NCBI GenBank assembly: GCA_916048095.2
Contig: OU696580.1
Span: 3,905,202 to 3,969,201, forward strand
From: Sacculina carcini
Lineage: Eukaryota; Arthropoda; Thecostraca; Sacculinidae
Direction of reading: 5' to 3'
Length of the DNA stretch: 64,000 nucleotides
Shown here: piece after piece, positions 1 to 13,273 of the stretch
Layout: each line of letters begins with the position of its first letter
Position numbering within the stretch: position 1 is the stretch's first letter
The notes under the pieces: model-generated
The model's database searches: none
Seen by the model: the letters and a program-made list of their open reading frames with translations, nothing else
What the model was told of the DNA's origin: nothing
Position numbers and translations under genes: made by a program

Positions 1-558
1 GTACAGACATGTGAACAACATCAGTCACGTGCAACATCTGACGTACCACTAGCTGCCATCTACTTGTGTTACAGCCGAAATCCTCAACATCACTCGCTAT
101 GAGTCAGCAAACGTTGATTCGTAACCAGCTGAATTGAGAATGAACGAGTGAATTTTGCATATTGTAACACGGTATTGAAAACGTATTGACGTTTAAATGT
201 TGATTTCATCTGCAACATTAATAAACAATACTTTCTGCACTCATGTTTTTATTTTGCGCTGTAACAAATGTTGTGACCAATCAGTGGCTACTAAGTGGCT
301 ACAATCAGTATTACTATTAAGTGAAATGGGACGAACACGAACGCTGCAAAGTACATGCCTGCAATGCCCATGCAGTTTGATAATCAACACACAGAGAGAT
401 AAGAGCAATATCACTGTGAAAGGCAGGCACAAATGTTCAGCAAAATACTGTTAGTGATTTTTTGAGTAATTCGTGATTGAAGTTTATTTGTTGTGTCTGC
501 AAAATTATTATCATTTATCACAACAACAATATGTGTACTTGAAGGCAATACTATTTTT

Positions 559-559
<1 letters not shown>
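1..559. other. Unassigned AT-rich flank
   Basis: I see no credible gene here. The short open frames lack codon bias and overlap each other. There is no tRNA, terminal repeat or recognisable protein motif. It may be unique DNA next to the Helitron-like block. Confidence 0.5.

Positions 560-603
<44 letters not shown>
560..603. repeat. (CA)n microsatellite
   Basis: About 22 uninterrupted CA dinucleotides, followed by a short imperfect CA and AAAAT-rich tract up to the Helitron-like block at about 680. Confidence 0.97.
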
Positions 604-604
<1 letters not shown>

Positions 605-1079
605 GACGGTAAATACACAACACACACACATACGCACAATAAAAATAAAATCAAAAGCTGAAAATAAAATAAAATAAAAAGCTGCTACTCGGTAACCACT
701 TGGTGTACCCGCTAAAAATTTATACCATCATGTTGGACATTTTCCTGTCTGTAGGCTAAATTTTTAATTTCAAAAATAAAACCAAAAAAAGTTATAGCGG
801 TGAAAAGACAAAATGAACCCTAAAAAATGCGAAAATTTTGGTAAATTTAGACTAAAAAATTTAGACTACCCCTCCTAAACCAGCAGTGGTACAACTATAA
901 AAATTATACCACTGTGTAGAAAATTTTCTGTTCTACTCAACAAATTATAATTTGTACCCAAAAATTGAATATATAACATGTAAAATAGAAAAAAATTCTA
1001 AATTGTATTTAAACTCCACGCGTCCGATTTTCTATACTTTTTTCTCTATTTCTCAAAAACTAATTATTACACATCCAAA

Positions 1080-2400
1080 TAAATAATACCATCATGCTGG
1101 GAATTTTGTTTTCTACAACACGGTATAATTTTTAATTTTCCAAAGTGTATTAAAAAAGTTACGGTGGTGTGAAGTGTAAATGACAAAGTCAAAAAGGCAA
1201 AATTAGCACAAAAAAACGTGAATATTTTGGTCAATATTCCGCTATTTATTCCTCATAAACCAGCAATGGTACAGCTATAAAAATTATACTATTGTGTAGA
1301 TAATTTTTTTTCTACAGGAAACGTTATAATTTATACCCAAAAACGTGTAAAATTGGCAAAATTCTCAAATACATCCAAAATTACACTTGAACACCGGGCG
1401 ACTAAAATTTATTCATTCTTCTACTATTTCTCAGTAACTATTTGTTACACATAAAAATAAATTATACCATCGTGCTAGAAATTTTATTTTCTACAATACG
1501 GTATAATTCTTAATTTTCCAAAGTGTATCTGAAGGAAGTTACGGCGGTGTAAAGTCAAAAGGACATATTGCCAATTTGACAGCTATTAAGCGCACTTGCG
1601 ATTACACAGAAATATACTACTGTGTAGATAATTTTGTGTTCTACAAGATAAGCTATAATTTATACCCACAAATGATACAAAAAAACGTGTAAAATTGGCA
1701 AAATTCTCAAATACATCCAAAATTACACTTGAACACCGGGCGACTAAAATTAATTAATTTTTCTACTATTTATCAGTAACTATTTGTTAAACATAAAAAT
1801 AAAGTATACCATCGTGCTAGAAATCTTGTTTTCTACAATACGGTATAATTTTTAATTTTTCAAAGTGTATCTGAAGGAAGTTACGGCGGTGTAAAGTCAA
1901 ATTGTCATGTTGCCAATTTGACAGCTATTATGCGCACTTGCGATTAGACATGAATATACACTGATTTAATTTCACTGAAGTCCAATTACAATTTACGCAC
2001 TTGCGATTACACAGGAATATACTACTGTGTAGATAATTTTGTGTTCTACAAGATAAGCTATAATTTAGACCCACAAATGATACAAAAAACGTGTGAAATT
2101 GGCAAAATTCTCAAATACATCCAAAATTACACTTGAACACCGGGCGACTAAAATTAATTAATTTTTCTACTATTTCTCAGTAACTATTTGTTAAACATAA
2201 AAACAAATTATACCATCGTGCTAGAAATGTTGTTTTCTACAATACGTTATAATTTTTAATTTTCCAAAGTGTATCTGAAGGAAGTTACGGCGGTGTAAAG
2301 TCAAAAGCACATATTACCGATTTGACAGCTATTATGCGCACTTGCGATTACACTGGAATATACACCGATTAAATTTCACTGAAGCCCAATCACAATTAAG
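1080..2400 (+). repeat. Tandem ~380-bp units of the Helitron-like 5' domain
   Basis: Each unit contains in order a TTATACCATCGTGCTAGAAA-like block, TTACGGCGGTGTAAAGTCAA, GCGCACTTGCGATTACAC, and AACACCGGGCGACTAAAATT. I count about three to four units here. The same units recur inverted at about 11,500-12,800 and directly at about 40,080-41,000. They have no coding capacity. Confidence 0.8.
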
Positions 2401-2459
2401 AATACATCATATTAGCTCCAAGCATGGATGGTGTGGTTTTATTGTGTACAGTTTAACTT

Positions 2460-5400
2460 ATGCTACACTATACTGAATAGAAAGACTTTATTGTCCTCAA
2501 TATTTACACATGAATTGTTCCGCCCGACGGGCGGGTAAAATACTACTGGGAACAAAGTTAACTACTGAATTTTACTGTCTAATTTAATTGGTTTAATTTC
2601 AAGTTGCATAAGCTTAAGTTGCATAAGGATATGGGTTGTAATATCATGCAATGCCAACTATTTAAATATGCTGTTTTAGCGGACGCATAAATCTGGAATT
2701 ATAGAGATGACAGAAAGTTTCATTGTTTTGATAGTGTTACACTTCTGAATTACTACACACGAAGGACGGGTGTGAATTTGAGCAGTGTTGAGGGAAAACA
2801 TTGTCAATAATTAAAACAAGAATTTACAAATTTGACTTTTTCTGTTGGTCGTTTTTCATCAATTTTCTTTGTGTTTGTTTCGTGTTTGAATTATTCCGCA
2901 CGACGGGCAGCTTTAAATATGAGGCGGGTTGTGGATAAACATGTTTTCAAAATTGAAACATAAATTTCACATTTAGACTTTTATATTGGCTAAAACTTTC
3001 CTATGGGTTTGTTTTTCTTTTTCAATTTTCACTATTTTTTGTGAATTGAATATTAATTATATTTTATTAACTGTTCCGCACGACGGGCGGGCTTAAATGT
3101 ATCTATAAAGAGTGGGTTTAAATGATAGCGAGGTATATGATATTTTGCTAGCAGTAAATATTCTAGCGATAAAAGTAGAAAAGCTCTTAAGCAAATGATT
3201 TTGGAGAATGATGTGAACCTTTAAATATATTTTGCGATCTGATGATATATGTATTAGGAATAATACGTAGCAGAATATAGATTGCATAATATAATATCGG
3301 CTGTAATATCAAGGGCTGTAATATCGGTGTAATCCAAAAAATAACAACTGTATGAATATGATGCATTAGTGGAAGCATTAACCGGGAATTATGAGATAAT
3401 ATGATAATGGTGTATAATTATATCGCATTATGCAACAAATGTGAATTTAGCTGCCTTACAGTTTGGTTCCGATTCTATATTGGCGGGTTGAGAGAAAAGT
3501 ATTGGTGGGCCGCGTGTTTGGGACCCCTGGGGTAGATAATCTCAGTCTTCTGATTACAAATTATGATCGCATCAGTATAGTTTGTGATCACAAACTAATA
3601 AGTTAAATCACCTCAGACTAGGCTGAGAGCGGTCAAGATTGAATGGTTGGGTTGGGTTGGGTAGGTTTGACTCAGGTTATATTGGGTTTTAATGATAGCG
3701 GAAAAAATATATATTTTAACAATAAATATTATAGCGGTAAAAGTGAAATAGTACTTGAGCAAATGATATTGGGGAATGATGTTAAGTAATAAATATAGTT
3801 TGGAAACATTCTGATGAAAAGATTTCATAATCTTTCATTGTTTGTTTCGTGTTTGTGTTCTGAATTATACCACACGACGGGCAGATTTATATATCAGGCG
3901 GGTTGAGGGATAATATTTGTCAAAATAAGAACAAAAATATTCACATTTAGACTTTTCTATTGGTTAAGATATTTATACGTTACATTTTTTGGTTTTCAAT
4001 TTGTATTCATTATATTTTATGGATTTGATATGAATTTTATTGTATGAATTGTTCCGCACGACGGGTGGGTATAAAAAAAGTGTTTTTAGATAATTTTTTC
4101 AAATGGTTCATTTGAAAAAAGGTGATTTAAAAAAAAAAAATGTTCCGCGGGCAGCAACTATAGACAATAGAACGTTCAATTTTCCCTGTAGAATTAATCC
4201 ATACACAAAACCAATGGATTTGACTTCAAATATGAATTTTATTGTATGAATTGTTCCGCACGACGGGCGGGTATAAAAAAAGTGTTTCCATTTTTTAGTT
4301 CATTTTTTTTCAAATGGTTCATTTAAAAAAATGTATTTTTTTTCAATAAAAATGATCCGCGGGCAGCAACTATAGACAATAGAACGTTCAATTTCCCCTG
4401 TAGAATTAATCCATACACAAACCAATGGATTTTACTTCAAGATCCAGAACGGATCGTGTTCGAACTCTGAATTATTCAGCACGACGGGCGGGTTTAAAAA
4501 TGACTCAGGCGGACTGAGGGGAAATATGCTGTCGAAATAAAAATAATTAAACTTATAATTTTCAATTGATAAATATTTTTATGAGTGTACCCTATTTCAT
4601 TTTTAATTTTCCATATTTTTTTATGAATTGAATATGAATTTCATGTTATGAATTGCTCCGCACAACGGGCGGGTATTAATGCCATATATATACATAAAGA
4701 AGAAATTATCTGTCTGTCTGTGTATGTATGCTTGAATATGAGGTGACATAATTGCGCTGGTTCAATGGTATATATATATATATACATAAAGAAGCAATCA
4801 TCTGTCTGTCTGTGTATGTATGCTTTAATATGAGGTGACATAATTGCGCAGGTTCAATGGTATATATATACATAAAGAAGAAATTATCTGTCTGTCTGTG
4901 TATGTATGCTTGAATATGAGGTGACATAATTGCGCGGGTTCAATGGTATAGATCAGGGGCTTAATTGTTCCGCACGACGGGCGGGTAAAATGCTACTGGG
5001 AACAAAGTAAACTACTGAATTATTGTACCATATAGAACCATTAAATAAAAAACCATTATTATATAATAAAGAACCATTTGAATATTAGTTAGTTAGTTGT
5101 GATTAGTTGGTTTATATATAAAGAACCATTGGTGTTGGGGCTTAATTGTTCCGCACGACGGGCGGGTTTAAATATGAGGCTGTTCGAGGGAAAATGTTAA
5201 AAGTTTTGCTTTTTAATTTGTATTCAGTTTATTTTATGGATTGAATATGCATTTTATTTTATGGATTGAATATGCATTTTATTTTATAAATTGTTCAGCA
5301 CGACGGGCGGGTTCAAATATGAGACGGACTGAAGGAAAATATGTTGTCAAAAAATATAATTGAATTTAAACTTTTCAATTGAGTAAGATTTTAATGAGTA

Positions 5401-6050
5401 TATCTGTTTTCTTTTTTAATTTGCAATATGTTTATGAATTAAATATGAATTTCATCTTATGAATTGCTCCGCACAACTGGCGGGTTTCAATGCTAGACGG
5501 TGATATTAAGTTTTTTAAATATTTTGGAAACATTATGATGAAAAAGTGTAGTCATTTTTCATTGTTTCGTGTCTGAGCTCAAAATTATTCAGCACGACGG
5601 GCATGTATAAATATGGGGCAAACTACGGTTTAGGCAAACTATTTTGTGAAAATAAATATGAAAATATAGAAATTTAGACTTTTCTATGGGTTTACTCCAT
5701 TCTTTTTTAATTCATATTCCTTTTCTCTCATGAATTGAATACAAATTTAATAGTATGAACTGTTTCGCACGACGGGCGGGTTTACATGCTAGGATTTTCA
5801 TTGTTTGTTACGTGTTTGTGTTCTGAATTATTCCGCACAATGGGTTGGTTTATATATGAGGCGGGTTGAGGGAAAATATTATGTCAAAATAAAAATAAAA
5901 ATATTCACACTTGGACTTTTCTATTGAGTAAGACACTGATGAGTTTTCATTTTCTGTTTTAATTTGGAATATTTTTATGAATATGAATTATTATGAATAT
6001 TAATTCCATTTTATGAATTTCTCCGCACAACGGGCGGGTTTTAATGCTAG
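2460..6050 (+). repeat. Array of Helitron-type 3' terminator hairpins
   Basis: The motif CCGCACGACGGGCGG and close variants occur about 16 times here, roughly every 100-300 bp. Each can form a CCGC/GCGG stem. Several are followed by about nine AT-rich bases and CTAG (for example near 5,490, 5,790 and 6,047). Between hairpins the same AT-rich phrases recur (a block ending TTTAGACTTTTC, then TATGAATTG). The array looks like repeated copies of one element's 3' end strung together. Confidence 0.75.
4683..4946 (+). repeat. Three direct units of ~88 bp (second Helitron-like 5' end)
   Basis: Three adjacent copies of a unit starting TATATATACATAAAGAAG, followed by a CTGT-rich run and GTGACATAATTGCGC. 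The start resembles the main family's 5' end (TCTATATATATAAAAG followed by CTGTCTG). It may be the 5' end of a related subfamily trapped in the array. Copies recur at 7,850-7,920, 9,030-9,190, 9,500-9,580, 13,540-13,620 and 41,790-41,965. Confidence 0.7.
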
Positions 6051-6076
6051 TATATATATAAAACAGATCCTCTGTG

Positions 6077-6108
<32 letters not shown>

Positions 6109-7469
6109 CCACCCTCCTTGGTCCATTTTCTGCAAGTTGCTTCTCGGTAACCATTTGGCCTACACGCTAACAATTTATACCATCACGTTGGAAATTTTCT
6201 TGTCTACACTTAGGGCTAAATTTTAAATTTTAAAATAAATAAGAAAAATTATAGCGGTGAAAGGACAAAATGAACCCTGAAATATGCGAACATTTTGGTC
6301 ATTGTTCCGCCATCTATTCCTTATAAACCATAAATGGTACAGCTATACGAATTATACCACTGTGTAGAAAATTTTCTGTTCTACATGTTAGGCTGTAATT
6401 CAAATTCTAAAATTAAATATAAAATATGTAAAAATGACAAAATTACAATCTACATTCATAATTTCATTTTAACTTAAGGCGACCGATTATATTTACTTTT
6501 TTCTCTATTTCTCAACAAATAAATATCACACATCTAAATAAATTATACCATCATGCTGGGAATTTTGTTTTCTACAGCACGGTATAATTTTTAATTTTTC
6601 AAAGTGTATTAAAAAAAGTTACGGCGGTGTGAAATGTAAATGACAAAGTCAAAAAGGTAAAATTAGCACAAAAAAAAACGTGAATATTTTGGTAAATATT
6701 CCGATATTTATTCCTTATAAACCAGCAATGGTACAGCTATACAAATTATACTATTGTGTAGATAGTTTTGTGTTCTACAAGAAAAGTTATAATCTATACC
6801 CACAAATGATACAAAAACGTGTAAAATTGGCAAAATTCTCAAATACATCCAAAATTACGCTTGAACACCTGGTGACTAAAATAAATTCATTTTTCTACTA
6901 TTTCTCAGTAACTATTTGTAATACATAAGAATAAATTATACCATCGTGCTAGAAATCTTGTTTTCTACAATACGATATAATTTGTAATTTTCCAAAGTGT
7001 ATCTGAAGGAAGTTACGGCGGTGTAAAGTCAAAAGGACATATTGCCAATTTGACAGCTATTATGCGCACTTACGATTACACAGGAATATACTACTGTGTA
7101 GATAATTTTGTGTTCTACAAGATAAGCTATAATTTATACCCATTAATGATACAAAAATCGTGTAAAATTGGCAAAATTCTCAAATACATCCAAAATTACA
7201 CTTAAGGAGTAGATGGCGGAACAATGACCAAAATTTTCGCATATTTCAGGGTTCATTTTGTATTTTCACCGCTATAACGTTTTTTGTTTTAATTTTAAAA
7301 TTTAAAATTTAGCCCTAAGTGTAGACAAGAAAATTTCCACCGTGATGGTATAAATTGTTAGCGTGTAGGCCAAATGGTTACCGAGTAGCAGCTTGCAGAA
7401 AATGGACCAAGGAGGGTGGGACAGACAAACAGACAGACAGACAGACAGAGGATCTGTTTTATATATATA
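6051..7469. mobile_element. Inverted core made of two Helitron-like 5' ends
   Basis: This 1.4-kb core lies exactly between two outward CTAG ends. It starts with TATATATATAAAACAGATCC and ends with the reverse complement. From each end it reads as the family's 5' domain: the left part runs to about 7,205 and the right, reversed part is about 265 bp. The outer arms of roughly 250 bp match each other and could fold into a hairpin. It looks like two truncated 5' ends joined in opposite directions. Confidence 0.65.
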
Positions 7470-10400
7470 CTAGCATTAAAACCCGCCCGTTGTGCGGAAG
7501 AATTCATAAAAATATTGCAAATTAAAAATAAATAAGGCAAACTCATAAAAACCTTAATCAATTAAAAAGTCTAAATTTCATTATTTTTAATTTACATTTT
7601 GACAAAATATTTTCACTCAGCCCGCCTCATATTTAAACCCGGCCGACGTGCGGAATAATTCAGAACTCGAACACCATCCGTTCTGGTTCTTGAAGTCAAA
7701 TCCATTAGTTTTGTATATGAATTCATTCTACACGGTGAAATTGAACGTTTTATTGCTGCCCGCGGGACATTTTTATTTCATAAAAATGAGCCATCGCTTC
7801 GTTTGCGTTTGAAGCCCCTGATCATTGAACCAGCGAACCATGAACCAGCGCAATTATGTCACCTCATATTCAAGCATACATACACAGACAGACAGATAAT
7901 TTCTTCTTTATGTATATATATAGCATTAAAACCCGCCCGTTGTGCGGAGGAATTCCTAAAATGGAATTAATATTCATAATAATTCATATTCATAATAATA
8001 TTCCAAATTAAAAAAGAAAATGAAAACTCATCAGTGTCTTACTCAATAGAAAAGTCCAAGTGTGAATATTTTTATTTTTATTTTGACATAATATTTTCCC
8101 TCAACCCGCCTCATATATAAACCAACCCATTGTGCGGAATAATTCAGAACACAAACACGTAACAAACAATGAAAATCCTAGCATGTAAACCCGCCCGTCG
8201 TGCGAAACAGTTCATACTATTAAATTTGTATTCAATTCATGAGAGAAAAGGAATATGAATTAAAAAAGAGTTGAGTAAACCCATACAAAAGTCTAAATTT
8301 CTATATTTTCATATTTATTTTCACAAAATAGTTTGCCTAAACCGCCTCATAATTATACATGCCCGTCGTGCTGAATAATTCAGAACTCAGACACGAAACA
8401 ATGAAAAAATGACTACACTTTTTCATCATAATGTTTCCAAAATATTTTAATAACTTAATATCACCGTCTAGCATTGAAACCCGCCAGTTGTGCGGAGCAA
8501 TTCATAAGATGAAATTCATATTTAATTCATAAACATATTGCAAATTAAAAAAGAAAACAGATATACTCATTAAAATCTTACTCAATTGAAAAGTCTAAAT
8601 TCAATTATATTTTTTTAAACATATTTTCCTTCAGCCCGTCTCATATTTAAACCCGCCCGTCGTGCTGAACAATTTATAAAATAAAATGCATATTCAATCC
8701 ATAAAATAAAATGCATATTCAATCCATAAAATAAACTGAATACAAATTAAAAAGCAAAACATTTAACATTTTCCCTCGAACAGCCTCATATTTAAACCCG
8801 CCCGTCGTGCGGAACAATTAAGCCCCAACACCAATGGTTCTTTATATATAAACCAACTAATGACAACTAACTAACTAATATTCAAATGGTTCTTTATTAT
8901 ATAATAATGGTTTTTTATTTAATGGTTCTATATGGTACAATAATTCAGTAGTTTACTTTGTTCCCAGTAGCATTTTACCCGCCCGTCGTGCGGAACAATT
9001 AAGCCCCTGATCTATACCATTGAACCCGCGCAATTATATCACCTCATTCAAGCATACACACACAGACAGACAGATAATTTCTTCTTTATGTATATATATA
9101 CCATTGAACCTGCGCAATTATGTCACCTCATATTCAAGCATACATACACAGACAGACAGATAATTTCTTCTTTATGTATATATATGGCATTAATACCCGC
9201 CCGTTGTGCGGAGCAATTCATACAATCAAGCAAATCATGAACCATTTGAAAAAATGAACTAAAAACACTTTTTTTAAACTCACCCGTCGTGCGGAACAAT
9301 TCATACAATAAAATTCATATCAAATCCATAAAATATAATGAATACAAATTGAAAAGCAAAAAATGTAAGCTATAAATATCTTGACCAATAGAAAAGTCTA
9401 AATGCCCGCGGGACATTTTTATTTCATAAAAATGAGCCATTGCTTCGTTTGCGTTTGAAGCCCCTGGTCATTGAACCAGCGAACCATGAACCAGCGCAAT
9501 TATGTCACCTCATATTCAAGCATACATACACAGACAGACAGATAATTTCTTCTTTATGTATATATATATATAGCATTAAAACCGCATTAAAACCCGCCCG
9601 TTGTGCGGAACAATTCATAAAAATATTGCAAATTAAAAATAAATAAGGCAAACTCATGAAGACCTTAATTAATTAAAAAGTCTAAATTTCATTATTTTTA
9701 ATTTTATTTTGACAACATATCTTCACTCAGCCCGCCTCATATTTAAACCCGCCCGACGTGAGGAATAATTCAGAACTCGAACACCATCCGTTCTGGTTCT
9801 TGAAGTCAAATCCATTAGTTTTGTATGTGAATTCATTCTATACGGTGAAATTGAACGTTTTATTGCTGCCCGCGGGACATTTTTATTTCATAAAAATGAG
9901 CCATCGCTTCATTTGCGTTTCAAGCCCCTGATCATTGAACCAGCGAACCATGAACCAGCGCAATTATGTCACCTCATATTCAAGCATACATACACAGACA
10001 GACAGATAATTTCTTCTTTATGTATATATATAGCATTAAAACCCGCCCGTTGTGCGGAGCAATTCATACAATAAAATTCATATCAAATCCATAAAATATA
10101 ATGAATACAAATTGAAAACCAAAAAATGTAACCTATAAATATCTTAACCAATAGAAAAGTCTAAATGTGAATATTTTTGTTCTTATTTTGACAAACATTA
10201 TCCCTCAACCCGCCTGATATATAAATCTGCCCGTCGTGTGGTATAATTCAGAACACAAACACGAAACAAACAATGAAAGATGATGAAATCTTTTCATCAG
10301 AATGTTTCCAAACTATATTTATTACTTAACATCATTCCCCAATATCATTTGCTTAAGTACTATTTCACTTTTACCGCTATAATATTTATTGTTAAAATTT

Positions 10401-13197
10401 ATATATTTTCCGCTATCATTAAAACCCAATATAACCTGAGTGAAACCTACCCAACCCAACCCAACCATCCAATCTTGACCGCTCTCAGCCTAGTCTGAGG
10501 TGATTTAACTTATTAGTTTGTGATCACAAAATATACTGATGCGATCATAATTTGTAATCAGAAGACTGAGATTATCTACCCCAGGGGTCCCAAACACGCG
10601 GCCCACCAATACTTTTCTCTCAACCCGCCAATATAGTATCGGGACCAAACTGTAAGGTAGCTAAATTCACATTTGTTGCATAATGCGATATAATTATACA
10701 CCATTATCATATTATCTCATAATTCCCGGTTAATGCTCCCACTAATGCATCATATTCATACAGTTGTTATTTTTTGGATTACACCGATAATACAGCCCTT
10801 GATATTACAGCCGATATTATATTATGCAATCTATATTCTGCTACGTATTATTCCTAATACATATATCATCAGATCGCAAAATATATTTAAAGGTTCACAT
10901 CATTCTCCAAAATCATTTGCTTAAGAGCTATTCTACTTTTATCGCTAGAATATTTACTGCTAGCAAAATATCATATACCTCGCTATCATTTAAACCCACT
11001 CTTTATAGATACATTTAATTCGCCCGTCGTGCGGAACAGTTCATAAAATATAATTAATATTCAATTCATAAAAAAATTAGTGCAAATTGAAAAAGAAAAA
11101 CAAACCCACAGGAAAGTTATAGCTAATATAAAAGTCTAAATGTGAAATTTATGTTTCAATTTAGAAAACATGTTTTTCCACAACACTATCAAAACAATGC
11201 AATCTTCTGTCATCTCTATAATTCCAGGTTAATGCTTCCGCTAAAACAGCATAAGTTGGCATTACATGATATTGCAGCCCATATCCTTATGCAACTTATG
11301 CTTATGCAACTTGAAATTAAACCAATTAAATTACACAGTTAAATTCAGTAGTTTACTTTGTTCCCAATAGCATTTTACCCGCCCGTCGTGCGGAACGTTA
11401 TTGAGGACAATAAAGCCTTTATATTCAGTAGAGTGTAGCATTAATTAGACTGTACGCAATAAAACCACACCATCCATGCTTGGAGATAATATGATGCATT
11501 CTTAATTGTGATTGGGCTTCAGTGAAATTTAATCGGTGTATATTCCTGTGTAATCGCAAGTGCGCATAATAGCTGTCAAATTGGCAATATGTCCTTTTGA
11601 CTTTACACCGCCGTAACTTCCTTCAGATACCCTTTGGAAAATTACAAATTATACCGTATTGTAGAAGAAAAGATTTCTAGAACGATGGTATAATTTATTT
11701 TTATGTGTAACGAATAGTTACTGAGAAATAGTAGAAAAATGAATTAATTTTAGTCGCCCGGTGTTCAAGTGTAATTTTGGATGTATTTGAGAATTTTGCC
11801 AATTTTACACGTTTTTTGTATCATTTGTGGGTATAAATTAAGCTTATCTTGTAGAACACAAAATTCTCTACACAGTAGTATATTCCTGTGTAATCGCAAG
11901 TGCGCATAATAGCTGTCAAATTGGCAATATGTCCTTTTGACTTTACACCGGCGTAACTTCCTTCAGATACACTTTGGAAAATTAATAATTATACCGTATT
12001 GTAGAAAACAAAATTTCTAGCACGATGGTATAATTAATTTTAATGTATGACAAAAAGTTCCTGACAAATGGGTATAAAAATGAATAAATTGTAGTCACCC
12101 GGTGTTCAAGTGTAATTTTGGATGTATTTGAGAATTTTGCCAATTTTACACGTTTTTTGTATCATTTGTGGGTATAAATTATACATTTTCTTGTAGAACA
12201 CAAAATTCTCTACACAGTAGTATATTCCTGTGTAATCGCAAGTGCGCATAATAGCTGTCAAATTGGCAATATGTCCATTTGAATTTACACCGCCGTAACT
12301 TCCTTCAGATACACTTAAGAAAATTAAGAATTATACCGTATTGTAGAAAACAAACTTTCCAGCACAATGGTATAATGTATTTTTATGTGTAACAAATAGT
12401 TCTTGAGAAATAGGTAGAAAAATGAATTAATTTTAGTCGCACGGTGTTCAAGTGTAATTTTGGATGTATTTGAGAATTTTTCCAATTTTACACGTTTTTT
12501 GTATCATTTGTGGGTATAAATTATAGCGTTTCTTGTAGAACACACAATTTTCTACACAATAGTATAATTTTTATAACTGTAACTCTGCTGGTTTAAGAGG
12601 AATAGATAGCGGAATATTGACCAAAATATTCGCGTTTTTCAGTGCCTTTTTGACTTTGTCATTTTGACTTCACACCGCCGTAACTTTTTCTTAATACGCT
12701 CTGGAAAATTAAAATTTATACCGTGCTGTAGAAAACAAAATTCCCAGCATGATGGTAATATTTATTTAGATGTGTGATGTTTAGTTGCTGAGAAATAGAG
12801 AAAAAAGTATAGAAAATCGGACGCGTCGAGCTTAAATATAATTTTGAATGTAGACTGAAATTTTGTCATTTTTACATATTTTATATTAAATTTTTGGATA
12901 TTAATTATAGCCTATCTTGTAGAACAGAAAATTCTCTACACAGTGGTATAATCTGTTTGGCTGTACCATTTCTGGTTTATGAGGAGTAGATGGTAGAGCA
13001 TTGACCACAATTTTCGCATTTTTCAGGGTTCATTTTGTCTTTTCACCGCTATAACTTTTTTTGATTTCATTTTTGAAATTTAAAATTTAATCTAAAGTGT
13101 AGACAAGAAAATTTCCAACGTGATGGTATAAATTGTTAGCGGGTAGGCTGAGTGGTGGCCGAATAATAGCTGATAGAAAATGGACCAAGGAGGGTCG

Positions 13198-13234
<37 letters not shown>

Positions 13235-13265
13235 ACACACAGAGGATCTCTTTTATATATATAGA
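7470..13265 (-). mobile_element. Helitron-like element, right arm, inverted
   Basis: Reverse-strand counterpart of the left arm. Its 3' end is CTAG (plus strand 7,470-7,473) next to a CCGCCCGTTGTGCGG hairpin. Its 5' end reads TCTATATATATAAAAG on the minus strand, ending at 13,265 before T. The 3' domain spans about 7,474-11,400 and the 5' domain about 11,400-13,265. Long stretches match the left arm closely (for example 10,300-11,020 against 3,093-3,828), with extra insertions such as 7,480-7,920. It has no transposase coding. Confidence 0.72.
13201..13241. repeat. (AC)n microsatellite inside the Helitron-like 5' end
   Basis: An AC run replaces the CTGT-rich tract found at the same place in other copies, next to the terminal sequence AGAGGATCTCTTTTATATAT. 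Confidence 0.95.
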
Positions 13266-13273
13266 TATATATA

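Larger units (their letters stand above)
680..6050 (+). mobile_element. Helitron-like element, left arm, 5'-truncated
   Basis: Non-autonomous rolling-circle type element reading 5' to 3' on the plus strand. Compared with the complete copy at 39,620 it lacks roughly the first 85 bp, so the TC start is gone. It has a 5' domain (about 680-2,460, tandem units of about 380 bp) and a 3' domain (about 2,460-6,050) full of GC-rich hairpins in AT-rich DNA. The last hairpin is followed by nine bases and then CTAG at 6,047-6,050, with T next, as expected for a Helitron 3' end. No Rep/helicase coding is visible. The right arm at 7,470-13,265 repeats it in reverse with small insertions and deletions. Confidence 0.72.

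Noticed and set aside
2460-13265. CRISPR array
   Set aside because: The regularly spaced GC-rich repeats look array-like at first sight, but spacing is uneven, the intervals are themselves repeats, no cas genes exist, and the setting is eukaryotic transposon DNA.
680-13265. Palindrome as a simple assembly or chimera artefact
   Set aside because: The arms differ by substitutions and by indels of tens to hundreds of bases, and a second, differently sized palindrome and a single-armed copy of the family exist. An artefact would give near-identical arms. Long-read confirmation is still desirable.
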